Part shown: positions 9,876 to 21,579 of the stretch, piece after piece | Position numbering within the stretch: position 1 is the first letter of the stretch | Layout: each line of letters begins with the position of its first letter | From: Elymus sibiricus | Taxonomy: Eukaryota; Streptophyta; Magnoliopsida; Poales; Poaceae | Direction of reading: 5' to 3' | Length of the DNA: 64,000 nucleotides | Assembly (NCBI GenBank): GCA_039707655.1 | Contig: CM077665.1 | Location: 77,749,954 to 77,813,953, forward strand | The notes under the pieces: generated by a model | What the model saw: the letters and a program-made list of their open reading frames with translations, nothing else | Told to the model about the DNA's origin: nothing | Databases searched by the model: none | Position numbers and translations under genes: made by a program

Positions 9876-12800
9876 CAAGCCGAACGTTTGTTTTCGGAGC
9901 CGGTCCCTGCCGAACACCCTAGAGGAGCTCGGAAAAAGCAAATACCTCCGAAACGGCCGGCCGAACATGAACTCGCCGAGAAAAAGAATAGACCCCCTGC
10001 GGGAGTCAGAACTGTCCTTGATGGACTATTAGACAAGCCATGCCCTATACACTCTGTATTACTGAACACAAGCCCGACTCACAGCCTTAGAGCTTGGTGG
10101 GTCGTCAGGCAGGTCGCAAAAAGCGGAGAGGCCATCCTCGAGGCCCTACCTCCAGGCAGACGTTCAACAGCGCCACCAGAATGCAACGCCGAGATCCTGA
10201 CGATCTACGAAACGTTTTCCTCCAGGAATAAGAGGAAGAGAGCTTTTCGAGAACTCGAACAAATCTATCAGGTGGCAGCAACGAATTCATGGACAAACAC
10301 ACCGATCACTTTCGGAGAAGCTGATCAACCAATCACCCGCCCCGGCCAAACACCTGCCGCACTGGTCCTCAACCCCATCGTCGATGGTTTCAGGTTACAA
10401 AAGGTGCTAATGGACGGTGGCAGTGGTTTAAACCTCATTTACGAGGATACCTTGGAAAAAATGCAGTTCAACCGATCCCGCATCGAACATAGCAACACAA
10501 CCTTTCGTGGGATCATCCCTGGGAAAGAGGCACGTTGTTCCGGACGCGTTACCCTCGATGTGGTATTCGGCACGCCCGAGAACTACAGATCCGAAGAACT
10601 TCTCTTTCATATCGTGCCCTTTCACAGTGGTTACAACGCTCTGTTGGGGCATGACGCTTTCACAAGATTTCAGGCTATACCACATTATGGGTATATGAAG
10701 CTCAAAATGCCAGGCCCAAACGGGGTGATCACAATCACAAGTGACCAAAATAGAGCCCTTCGAGCCGAAAACAGAACAGCAGCGCTCGCCCTCGAGGCAC
10801 TAGCTGAGACCTTTGCAGTAGAGGAATTGACCGCACTCCGGTCAACAGTGGACAAGGGTGATGTGGTTATTAGCAAGAGGCCCAAACCCACGTCCTTTAA
10901 ACCTGCAGACGAAATCGTCAAATTTCACGTACATCCAACAGACCCTAATAAAACAGCGTCCATCGGAGCTCAGCTGGACCCCATGGTGGACGAAGCACTG
11001 CGAACATTTTTACGTGAAAACTGGGATATCTTTGCCTGGCATCCTTCAGATATGCCAGGAATCCCACGACGGCTAGCAGAACACAGTCTGAACATAATCG
11101 CAGGCTTCAAGCCCATCAAACAGGCTCTACGCCGATTTTCCGAACCCAAGCGACAAGCTATGGGCGAAGAACTAGCAAAATTTCTGGAGGCCGGATTCAT
11201 AAGAGAAATCAAACACCCCGAGTGGTTGGCAAACCTGGTGATGGTACCGAAGAAAGATAAATCCTGGCGGTTGTGTGTCAATTTCAAAGACCTTAATAAA
11301 GCTTGCCCCAAGGACCCTTTCCCCTTACCACGCATAGACCAGATTATTGACGCCACAGCCAGACACGACTCATTGTGCTTCCTCGACGCTTATTCCGGAT
11401 ACCATCAGATCAAAATGAAGGAATCCGATCAAGCTGCAACTGCATTCATCACCCCCTACAGGCCATTCTGCTTTAACACAATGCCTTTCGGGCTAAAAAA
11501 CGCAGGTGCCACATACCAGCGTATGATTCAGACATATCTCGAAAAACAAGTCGGTAAAACAGTCGAGGCATATGTGGACGACGTGGTCATTAAGACCAAA
11601 CACATCAGCCAGCTGATAGACGACCTCAGGCAAACTTTTGCTAGTCTACAGGAATATGATATATGGCTCAATCCGGACAAATGTGTCTTCGGAGTTCCCG
11701 CTGGTAAACTACTCGGATTCATTGTTTCCCATAGAGGAATAGAAGCGAATCCTGCTAAGATCCGCGCCCTATCTCAACTTGTGATTCCTACAGAGCTAAA
11801 GCACGTCCAAAGGCTGGCGGGCTGCATGGCGGCTTTGAGTCGCTTTATCTCCCGCCTTGGTGAAAAGGCTTTACCGCTCTACAGGCTGCTGAAACGGACC
11901 AAAAACTTCGAGTGGACCGATGAAGCAGCGGCTGCACTAGAGGAAATTAAAACACTGCTGGCCAGTAACCCCATACTCACGGCGCCAGGCGCCGGTGAAC
12001 CAATGTTACTGTACATCTCGGCCACCAATCAAGTGGTTAGTGCGATGCTCGTCGTCGAACGAGAGGACGAGGGTCACAAATTCCGGGTGCAAAAGCCAGT
12101 CTACTATGTGTCAGAAGTGCTAACGCCATGCAAGTCCAGATATCCGCACTACCAGAAGATAGCCTATACAGTGTTTATGGCATCACGAAAGCTCAGACAC
12201 TACTTTCAAGAATGTTCGGTCATGGTGGCATCCGAAGTACCCCTGAACGATATAATCAATAACAGGGACGCCACCGGCCTCATAGCCAAATGGGCCATCG
12301 AACTCCTTCCTTTCGAAATCGCCTACAAGCCACGACAAGCTATTAAATCTCAGGTGTTGGCCGATTTCCTTGCCGAATGGACAGAGGCCGAGCTCCCCAG
12401 AGAATATAGTGCATACTCCCATTGGACGATGTACTTCGACGGATCCAAGACACTGGCCGGACTAGGGGCTGGAGTTATCCTCACATCTCCCACGAGAGAC
12501 AACGTCCGGTACGTGTTGCAGATCATGTACGCCGAGTCCAACAATGCGGCCGAATACGAAGCACTATTGCACGGGCTTCGGATGGCAGCATCGATGGGCA
12601 TACAACGGCTAGAAGTACGGGGAGATTCTAATCTCCCCATCTCTCAAATCAACGGCGAATTCGATGCTAAAAACCCAAAGATGGCAGCATACAGAAATGT
12701 CGTTCTTAAAATATCCGCACGGTTCGAGGGGCTAGAATTCCACCATGCCGCTAGAGACAGCAATCAGGCTGCTGACATACTCGCCCGTATGGGGGCCAAG

Positions 12801-14234
12801 CGCGACCCCGTCCCGAAAAACACCTTCCTTGAACGGCTTTTCAAGCCATCGGTGGTATGGCAGGACGAAAATAAGGGCACTAGAGCCATCAGTACGGAAG
12901 AGATTGTCCCTCCTATAAATGAACCAGATGAGCAAATCATCGGCGGTTTCATAATTGAAGAAACGCCTTCGGCTCATGAGGTCATGGCAGTAATCGCACC
13001 ATGGACCGAGCCCTTCCTCGCCTACCTTCTCCACCAAGAACTCCCCGACGACCAGACGGAGGCGAGACGCATAATTCGGCAATCCAAGGCCTATAAGGTC
13101 CACGAGGGTGAGTTATATAAGAAAAGCACTACCGGGATACTCCAACGGTGCATATCTGAGGAAGAAGGAAGGCAGCTTTTGGCCAAAGTCCACGCAGGCA
13201 TGGGCGGCCACCATGCCGCAGCACGGGCCTTAGTAAGCAAAGCCTTTCGAGCCGGATTCTTTTGGCCCACCGCTCGAGCAGACGCCCAAGCACTTGTCCA
13301 ACATTGTGTTGGATGTCAACTATTCGCAAATCAAAGCCACATGCCACCGACAGCTCTTCAGACTATTCCGATCACCTGGCCTTTCGCGGTCTAGGGGCTG
13401 GATATGGTCGGACCACTTAAAGGGGGGACCAAGAAAAATAAATACCTACTGGTCATGGTCGACAAGTTCACCAAATGGATCGAAGCAAAACCAGTAAGAT
13501 CAGCTAAGTCCGGACCGGTAGCCGACTTTATATCCGGCGTGGTACACCGTTATGGTGTCCCGCACAGCATAATAATGGACAATGGATCCAATTTCACCGC
13601 CCAGGAGGTGAAGGACTGGTGCGCAAACATGGGCATCAAGCTCGATTACGCCTCGGTGTATCACCCGCAAACCAATGGACAAGTCGAACGGGCCAACAGC
13701 CTAATCATGAGTGGCATCAAACCACGTCTGGTCCGATCTCTTCATGAATCTGACTGCAATTGGGTAGAGGAGCTTGACTCCGTTCTGTGGGGTCTGCGTA
13801 CCACCCCGAATCGATCAACGGGATACACACCGTTTTTTATGGTCTACGGGGCAGAAGCAGTCCTTCCCTGCGATATCATTCACGACGCACCTAGGGTGCG
13901 CATGTACGAAGAAAAAGAGGCCGAGTTAGATCGGCAGGACGACTTAGACGCCTTGGAAGGAGAGCGCGATATAGCTCGGGCCCGCTCTGCTTTCTATCAA
14001 CAGCAGGCTCGGCGCTACCAAAGCAGGGAGGTTAGAGCGAAGGCATATAATGTGGGCGAACTCGTCTTACGACTCCCAGAGAAGCAGAGGCATAAACTCA
14101 ATCCCAAGTGGGAGGGCCCTTTCATAATTGACGAAGTACTTACAGGAGGGGCTTATCGCCTCTGCAACTCGCCGGACAATCGCCTCGAACCAAACCCATG
14201 GAACGCAGCTCGTCTTCGGCGCTTTTACGGCTAG
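9876..14234 (+). pseudogene. pol: Tat Gypsy pol: protease, RT, two RNase H domains, integrase; single in-frame TAG
   Basis: One reading frame from the TAG at 9873-9875 to 14234, interrupted only by a TAG at 13392-13394. Domains in order: aspartic protease (LMDGGSGLNLIY, Asp codon at 10413); reverse transcriptase with YVDDVV at 11571; the element's own RNase H, whose first catalytic Asp is missing (LYISATNQ near 12010); an archaeal-type RNase H with intact acidic residues (MYFDGSK at about 12432, then AAEYEAL, VRGDSN and NQAADILA); and integrase with a zinc-binding HHCC region, catalytic Asp at 13401 and 13578, and Glu at 13686 (DD35E spacing). The TAG lies between the zinc domain and the catalytic core. 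Most likely a TGG became TAG (inference). Copying and integration of the element are the family's known roles. Confidence 0.92.
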
Positions 14235-15089
14235 ACCGGTGTCGTCATATTTCTTACCTTTCTTTTTTCTTTTCCTTTTTTTCGTATTCTTTCCCTTCCA
14301 TTTTAGCTTTACAGGATTGGATATCATTTCCCAGCATGTGTTCGGCTAAACCGAGCTTATGTTAAGTTTTTCGGCATACATCTTCAAATGTCCTATCCGA
14401 AAAAACACCTGGGGCTTCTTCTCGAAGCCGAGTATTATATATTCTGTGCACCGATTCACATGTATTGTGCATGCACACTTCCCTTATCGTTTTTAAGTCA
14501 GTATATGCATCAATTGGACCTAAGATTTTGGCCAAGCTGGGTTGCCTCGCTCCTGTGCTTACCCTCTACATTCCCGATTGTTCGGCTAGAGGGTAAAGGG
14601 AGCACCTCTGCGATTGTTACGACCGGATCATCCGGATACATACCTCAGACGGGTGAAGCCAAAAGCTAGCTATCTTAAGAAGAAAATTGGTCGGCTACGT
14701 CGGAAGTAAAAAACTTGTGGTGGTTATCACCATTACCTGGGATTATTTTCCCAAAGAAGCCATTATCCGCATACTAGTAGTATACGGCCATGATATCTAC
14801 GATCTACGTAGCAACCTGAAGGAAGGTACCGATAGAGGAACTATTTTCTTCGGAAGATGTTTCTTACGTTAAGTAGTAATATAACATATCTCCCTATGCA
14901 CGTTCTGTCTGTTCGCACCGAATGGCCGGATTGCCTGGTTCCCCGAAATAAGTTCCTTTTATCGAAGGACATTCCATACGGAACACTCCCAAGCTCTTAG
15001 CAAGGGAGGTCGAAGCCGATGGCGGGTTAAGACAATGTTTACAGCATAGACGGAGCAGTTTTTGATTTAAAGTACATAGTTGCATAGAA
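14235..15089. other. Non-coding 3' segment of the Tat element
   Basis: Begins with a pyrimidine-rich run (TTTCTTTTTTCTTTTCC near 14260). Short open frames here have no recognisable content. It separates pol from the end of the antisense gene. Confidence 0.6.
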
Positions 15090-17934
15090 TCAAACACCTG
15101 GCTGCTGGTCAAGATTATCTATTAAGGTATCCAGGGTGCAATCTTCTTGCGAAAGACGAGCGGCGGGCATCACTTGGTCGTAAACCAAATGAAGTGGCAC
15201 TTATTGCCCATCCGGCCCTACCGGCCCAACCCGAGCCATATGCTCTGGGTTAAGTTTGGTAAAGCGGGTCTTGACCATTGCCCACGCCTCCCACGCTCCC
15301 TCTCGACAAGCCGATGTCTTCCATAACTCAAAACGACATCGGGCTCCTTTAAACCGATCAGTCAGTTCGGACATCCCTTCTAGAGGCGTCTCGGCAGGCC
15401 AGAGCGCTTTGGTCATGCTCCTCATGGCTCTCCGAGCCCGCTCATGTACGACGGACAGTTCCTTCAGTAGGTTCCCTCGGAATGATCCGATTTCTCCCTC
15501 GGGCCGCCCAGTCAGGAGACCTAGACACGAGACGAAGCATGTCCCTTACACTTGATATAATAAAGGTACTTTTCGGAATTACGAAGATATAAGTGCACTT
15601 ACAGAACATGCCCCTCTGTAATCTCTGGTTCTCTTCTTGGGCTTGAGCCAATTGAGTTTTTAAACTCTCAAGTTCTTCGGCTTGCCACTGGTTTTCCGCC
15701 TTAAGTTGGTTTTTTTCCTCAAGACTTTGGTTCAACACACGGCGGCCAGCCTCATGCTGAGATTCGGCATACCTCTGAGATTCTCGGGCTGTATCCAAAT
15801 CTTTCTGCAACTGCCCTATGGACTCAGCTACTATAAAGTATACTCTCATCAGTACAGGAATGTCGAATAATTCGGCAAATTGACAAACTCACCGTGCGCC
15901 TCTCGGGTGAAATTTTTCACTTGCTCAAGCTTGGCCTTCACGGTTTGTACCTGTGTTCGGCTCACCCCGAGTTCCTTGGCCAACTTCTCATTTTGCTGCC
16001 TTGAAACCTACATTATAAATAAAACAATATTCAGATCCTTAACTCGTCCGTTCCGACCAAATCAAGGCTCGGGGGCTACTGGTTTAATATTTGTGTTCGG
16101 TTGTTAAAACCGATTACTCACCTCCAGGCTGGACGATATCAGTTTGGCGGCTCCCTCAAGCCCAGCTCGGGCAGCTCCGATGTATGCGTCCACCAAACTT
16201 AGGGCATTAAACTCTTGTTCGGAAAACGCTTGGTGGCACAGGGCTCCCTTTCGCCGCCGGTGATTCATCGCACTCTCTACCTCCGAGTTAGTGACCGAGA
16301 CGTCCCCGGAATCTTCAGGGGCTGATCTGTCACAGGGGCCTCCGCGTCAAGTTCAGCTTTAGGAGAAGACCTTGATTCATGATGGTTGCTTGGCGCCTCG
16401 GCGATGTTCCCCGAAGAAGGAGGCTGTACTCGTCTCCTGAGTATTTCGACACGAGATTTTGTGAGTACTTATTGCAATCATGATAATGGCCGAACTAAAC
16501 GGTTAAATAAAGTACCTCTTGGTTGAGTGCACGGTCGAGGTGGTCCCCGCGGTTGGCTCACGAGGAGGATTCCTGCTGTTGCTCGTTACGGGCCCTGCTG
16601 CCGTAGACGACGTTTGACGCGTGGACCGGCGACCCTTGGGAGTAGAGATCGGCACACTCGGGTTGGCAGGGGTCGCTCGCCCTTTGCGGGAAGAGACCTT
16701 CTTTTTACCAGTGGTGGAAGAAGAAAGTGGTCCGGGGTGATCGGCTAGAAGAGCCACCTTGGAGCCATCAAGGCTCTCCTGGTAAAAGACCCCGTCCTCG
16801 TATTCAATTGATAGCTCCGGATCGTCATGGAATCCGGGATCGTCGTCGTGAGAATAACTCTTTGGTTGAGGTGCCGGACAACTGACTGTCTCGACCCAGC
16901 GCCTCCAACTCTGTTCAGACAGATTGAAAGTTTCGATCAGAAGGATTATACATAAATATCGAAACTCAGAAAACAAAGCCAAAGGCTTACCCATTCGATG
17001 GGGTTATGACTCGAATAGCCATCCTTGGCTGACAGTCGAACAAAATCTTCTTTTTCTCCTTTGAAAAGATCGGCCAATATGGCCGCCATTGCCGCCTGAT
17101 TGGCAGGACCCTGCCGGTGGGAACGGGTGGTGTCGTTTTTTTTGTTGTAACGCCACAGGGGGTGTGTCCTTTGTTGAAGGGGTTGAACGCATCGAGCAAT
17201 GACGGCTGCCATCACGTCGATGATGGTTAACTTACTGTGAGCTAGTAGCCTCACTTGGGCGGCTAGGCGCTTTACTTCGGCACTTTCCTCTTGGGAGGGA
17301 CTCTTCGGTCGCCAGTTGAACCTTTTCTTCAAAGGAACGTTGGAGTATTCGGGCAGACCCCTCCGAGCTGGGTCGAACAGGGGAATGTCCTCAATATAGA
17401 ACCATTCCGAGGACCATTCTTCGGACTCTTTCTTCGGAGTCCCCATGGGATACCCCATCCCGGTTATACGCCATACTTTGGCTCCACCCACTTCCCGAAT
17501 TGTCCCACCCCGAGCACGGGGGACAAGGCAGAAGTACTTCCTCCATAAACCAAAATGGGCCTCGCAGCCCAAGAACATCTCGCAGAGGGCAACAAAGCCC
17601 GAAATGTGCAGGATGGATCCAGGGGTGAGATGATGGAGTTGGATCCCGTAAAATTCCAATATCCCCTCAAGAAGGGATGAATGGGGAATCCTAGGCCCCG
17701 TAAGAGGAAGGACACGAAACATACCCGCTCTCCCTTGCGTGGAACAGGGAAATTCTCTGCGAAGGCCTCGCCGTTCGAAGAAGTCAATCCGGCGTGGGTA
17801 AACGCCAGATCCGAGGCGGGAAGATAACCCTGGGTCTCAAGGTTGCGCAGCTGGAGGAGAGATACTGAACAACTTGCCCAATCTCCGGGAAGGGGGCCGT
17901 GAGGACGCGAGGAGGAGCCAGGGATGCTCGCCAT
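15090..17934 (-). pseudogene. Antisense multi-exon gene of the Tat element (Transposase_28/'putative gypsy-type transposon' family)
   Basis: Read on the minus strand from ATG 17934-17932 (MASIPGSSSRPHG). The N-terminal part carries the family's typical LGFPIHPFLRG followed by ILEFYGIQLHHLTPGS and HISGFVALCEMFLG. These two halves are in different frames, a one-base shift near 17665. Small introns with GT-AG ends can be drawn: 16990-16911 (80 bp), 16515-16437 (79 bp), 16121-16008 and one starting at 15892. Later exons are acidic and Ser-rich, then coiled-coil (KDLDTARESQRYAESQ; EELESLKTQLAQAQEENQRL). The last exon ends at TGA 15092-15090, with a premature TAA at 15203-15201. Antisense genes in this position are known in Tat-lineage elements; their function is not established. 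This copy is broken. Confidence 0.8.
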
Positions 17935-18303
17935 ATTTTCAAGTTCTCTTGCTTGGGGCTTTTCGATGGTGAGGAAGAGGAAGGGGTTGCCTAAGCCACG
18001 ATTCAGCCTGCTTAAATGGGCGGTTCCTCCCCTTCGCTTGCAGGAAGGGCAGTCTTGTAAAAGGCTGCTGGGCCGCTCATCTCCCATTGGCGCACAGGGA
18101 TCGAGGGGCGTCGTTAATTCTAAACGGCGAAGTTAATGTTGTGGGCCCCGCGACGTCTCAACGATTGAGAGCTCACTAATGACTGGATTATTTTTTACCG
18201 AACAGAGAGGAGGAGAAGAACTCGCCTCGCAAGCCGAAGACTTTGGGAGCGCAGGACCGTCCGGACTACATACCTCGGCATTGGAGGCTAGTTCGGGGGC
18301 TAC
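17935..18303. other. Segment between the antisense gene start and the 3' LTR, with purine tract
   Basis: This is the upstream side of the antisense gene and would hold its promoter; I see no clear TATA box on the minus strand. The segment ends in TCGGGGGCTAC (18293-18303), the polypurine tract that abuts the 3' LTR. Confidence 0.6.
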
Positions 18304-18772
18304 TGAGGGAGTCCGGGATTAAGGGGTCCTCGGACTACCGGCCTATTCCTTATGGGCCAGACTCTGGGCCACTCGTTGGAGGATCGGACTGACCGAATAC
18401 CCCATGACCAGGGGGAAACCTCAGGAGTCGTGGCGTGCCCTTCAAGCTTAAGATGATAGAACAGGCATGTTTATTCCTTCGATAAGCAACCGACTATGTG
18501 TAACCCTAGGGACCCCTGGTATCTATATAAGCCAGAGGGTTTAGTTCGTAGAGCCAGGTGAACTCATCTAGGGTTTAGCTACTTGATCTCGAGATAGATC
18601 GACTCTGTAATCTTCATACACATCAATACAACCAAGCAGGACGTAGGGTTTTACCTCCATAGGAGGGCCTGAACCTGGGTAAACATCGTCTCCTTCGTCC
18701 CCTGTTACCCATCGATCCTAAACTCACAGCTCGGGATCCCCTACCCGAGATCCGCCGGTTTTGACACCGACA
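18304..18772 (+). repeat. 3' LTR of the Tat Gypsy element
   Basis: Begins TGAGGGAG, ends GACACCGACA, and is followed by the TCCGT duplication and then resumption of the base-layer Copia integrase. Confidence 0.92.
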
Positions 18773-20044
18773 TCCGTACGTCGTAGCCGTGCTCTATTGG
18801 ATATAGTAAGTACTATGATGTCTTTAAAATAGGGATTATGCATTTTGGGGGTTATGCATTAGAGACAACTACATTCACTTTAAAATAGGGCACCATCTAA
18901 AGTCCGTTGAGATGACACCGTATGAATTATGGTTTGGCAGAAACCTAAGCTGTCATTTCTTAGAGTTTGGGAATGTGATGCTTATGTGAAAAGACTTCAC
19001 CTGATAAGCTCGAACCCAAAGCGGACAAATGCGTCTTCATAGGATACCCTAAGGAAACAACTGGGTATACCTTCTATCTCAGATCCGAGGGCAATGTGTT
19101 TGTTGCTAAAAACATGTCCTTTCTCGAGAAAGAGTTTCTCTCGAAAGAATTGAGTGGGAAGAAGGTAGAACTTGATGAGGTTATTGAACCGTCACTTCAG
19201 TTGGATGATAGCATGACGCAGAAAGATGTTTCTTCAGCGCCTACACCAAATGAAGAGGAAGCTAATGATGATGATCATGAAACTTCAGATCAAGTTACTA
19301 CTGAGCCTCGTAGGACGACAAGGAATCGTACCGCTCATGAGTGGTACGGCAATCCTGTCTTGGAGGTCATGTTGTTAGACAACAGTGAACCTACGAGCTA
19401 TGAAGAAGCGATGGTGGGCCCAGATTCCAACAAATGGCTAGGAGCCATGAAATCCGAGATAGGATCCATTTATGAAAACCAAGTATGGACTTTGGTAGAC
19501 TTGTCCGTTGAACGGCAGGCCATTAAAGTACAAATAGACCTTTAAGAAGAAGATAGACGCTGATGGTAATTGTCACCATTTATAAAGCTCGACTTGTCGC
19601 AAAGTGGTTTCTGACAAGTTCAAGGAGTTGACTACGATGAGACTCTCTCACCCGTAGCGATGCTAAAGTCTCTTGGAATTGTGTTAACAGTTGCTGCATT
19701 TTTCGATTATGAAATCTAGCAGATGGATGTCAAAACAGAGTTTCCTTAACGGTTTCCGTGAGGAAAGGTTGTATGTGATACAACCAGAAGGTTTTGTCGA
19801 TCCTAAGGATGCTAAAAGGCATGCAAGCTCCAGCAATTCTTCTATGGACTGGAGCAAGCATCTCGGAGTAGGAATATACGCTATGATTAGGTAATCAAAG
19901 CTTTTGGGTTTATACAAAGTTTATAAGAAACTTGTATTTACAAGAAAGTGAGTGGGAGCACTATAGAATTTTTGATAAGTATATATGGATGCCATATTGT
20001 TGATCGGAAATAATGTAGAATTTTTGGAAAGCATAAAGGGTTGT
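18773..20044 (+). pseudogene. Decayed Angela/BARE-like Copia: integrase C-terminus and start of RT
   Basis: Continues from 8215. It aligns with 31970-33190 of the intact copy: the end of the integrase (GYALE-like stretch near 18850), the linker ORF at 19096-19545 (FLEKEFLSKELSGKKVELDE), and reverse transcriptase remnants (QPEGFVDPKDA near 19790). Several stops and deletions break the RT. It ends at 20044 in GTTGT, the target site of the Maximus element; the remainder of RT and RNase H resumes at 58420. Confidence 0.88.
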
Positions 20045-20361
20045 TTAAAGTGCAATCATGCCCTTAATCATATTTTGATATTGTTGACAACATACATATA
20101 GGGAACTAATCATTTTCATCAAGTGCATCTCAGGTTTAGTTCCCAAGAGATTGTTGTGCGGATCGTGACTAACATATCCAGGATGCTTGAATTACGGAGA
20201 AACAAGACAAAATGTTCTATCTCTTTTTGTTTACTCTTGAGTATAGGGATCCCGCACTATTAAGAGGGGATCACTGGCTCTCGCAATAGACTTGCTCAAA
20301 AATATAGGAAAATCCTCTTGTGTTTCCTCCCCAGGTTGTTTCCTCTTTGTTATGCTCTTCT

Positions 20362-20730
20362 CCGGACGTCCGACGACATTCGATCGTCCAGCCTCCGGAT
20401 GACCGACGTCCTCCGGAACTCCGGGGCCAGCCACCAAAACCGAATCCTCGGATTTCTGGTCCTTCCGGTCGTCCGGGCTTCGGACGTCCAGGTGTGGTCG
20501 GAAATCCGACGCCACCCACCAGAGCCAAAATGTCGGACGTCCGGTCCCCTCCAGACGACCGTGCCCCGGACGGTCGACACTCTCCGGTCGTCCGTATGCT
20601 GTGCACTCTCCTTCACCCTACTGATGTGTTGACCTGCTCTCTCTCTCTCTGTTCTCGGACGACCGACCCCTGTCGGACGTCCGACGCCTCGTGTTAGTCC
20701 GGACGACTGACAACTGTCGGACGTCCGGCG
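20362..20730. promoter_or_regulatory. ACGT-core palindrome array in the Maximus LTR
   Basis: Many copies of CGGACGTCCG (a perfect palindrome) and its variants CGGTCGTCCG and CGGACGACCG, all upstream of the TATA box. The same array is at 57254-57626 and 62842-63210. Palindrome arrays in the LTR are a known trait of SIRE-type elements. The GACGTC core resembles plant bZIP binding sites (inference). Confidence 0.75.
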
Positions 20731-20775
20731 ACTGCGCAGCTTAAGTGGCTTCAACGGCCATTTTCTTATCACCAC

Positions 20776-20783
20776 TATATATA
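20776..20783 (+). promoter_or_regulatory. TATA box of the Maximus LTR
   Basis: TATATATA, about 45 bp after the palindrome array; conserved at 57671-57678 and 63256-63263. Confidence 0.65.
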
Positions 20784-21527
20784 GTCTTCTCCCACCTCGG
20801 GTGAGGGTGTTCAACACAGTGAAAAGATTCCAAGAACACCTTTCTCTCTCACTCTCATTTGCTTACACCAAATCCTAGATCCCGAGTGCATCTGTGAGTT
20901 TCCTTGAGTGTTGTTCCAATCAAAAGATAGATCGTCCCTCTACCCTCCTCTCAACCAAAGCTATTCGTGATTTGATTAAGTCTTGAGCGGTTCCCTTGAT
21001 CTTGTTACTCTTGGAGGTTGGAGACTCCTAGGCGGTAGGAGTTCTTCGGAGAGGAATCAAACCATTGTGATTTCCCCCGGAAAGTTTGTGAGGGTTTGGA
21101 GACCACCCCAAGGTCTACCACTAGTGGTTGAGAAACGCCTTCGTGGTGTTGTCTCAAGGAGAGAATAGGGTGAGCCTTCATGGCATTGGTGTGCCTTCGT
21201 GGTAACATCCACCTCTCTAAATGGTGACGTAGCTTCCCTCCAAGGAAGTGAACACCGACATACATCCTCGTCTCTCGGAGTTGCGGTTATCCCTAACCCT
21301 AACTCCCTACTTGTGGTTATTTGTCTTTGTGGTATTACTTGTATTACTTGTGCTTGCCTATCTACTTACTTGTTGCTTTGCTTAGTACACATAGCACAAC
21401 TATCATCTTTGCAGTTGTTAGGCTCACTTTCATATTCCGCAATATTGCCTAAAATTGCTAAGTAATAATTAAAATTTGTAATTGTACCTATTCAGCCCCC
21501 CTCTAGGTCCATCTCGATCCTTTCAAT

Positions 21528-21539
21528 TGGTATTAGAGC
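21528..21539 (+). other. Primer-binding site (initiator Met tRNA)
   Basis: TGGTATTAGAGC, two bases after the LTR end. It matches the usual Copia primer site TGGTATCAGAGC except for one T. Confidence 0.85.
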
Positions 21540-21579
21540 CTCATGCTCTAATATTGTGGCTTAACCGCCCTAGAGCGAG

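Larger units (their letters stand above)
8216..18772 (+). mobile_element. Tat-lineage Gypsy LTR retrotransposon, nearly complete
   Basis: A 10.6-kb element bounded by LTRs of 470 and 469 bp (8216-8685, 18304-18772) and by the duplication TCCGT (8211-8215, 18773-18777). Order: LTR, primer site, gag-like ORF, protease-RT-RNase H-second RNase H-integrase, a long 3' region with an antisense gene, a purine tract (TCGGGGGCTAC) and the LTR. The second, archaeal-type RNase H after RT and the antisense gene are known marks of the Tat lineage of Ty3/Gypsy. About 13 LTR substitutions counted by eye make it an old but still readable copy. Confidence 0.9.
20045..21525 (+). repeat. 5' LTR of the Maximus-type element
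   Basis: Starts TTAAAGTGCAATC (the other copies start TGAAAGTGCAATC) and ends GATCCTTTCA before the primer site. It holds the ACGT-palindrome array and a TATA box. Confidence 0.92.

Noticed and set aside
20318..20817. Several open frames on both strands in the Maximus LTR, repeated near 57200 and 62800
   Set aside because: They are produced by the palindromic CGGACGTCCG array, which keeps frames open on both strands.
21285..21305. CCCTAACCCTAAC in the Maximus LTR, resembling telomere repeat
   Set aside because: Plant telomere repeat is CCCTAAA; only two CCCTAAC units occur and they are shared by all LTR copies, so this is ordinary LTR sequence.
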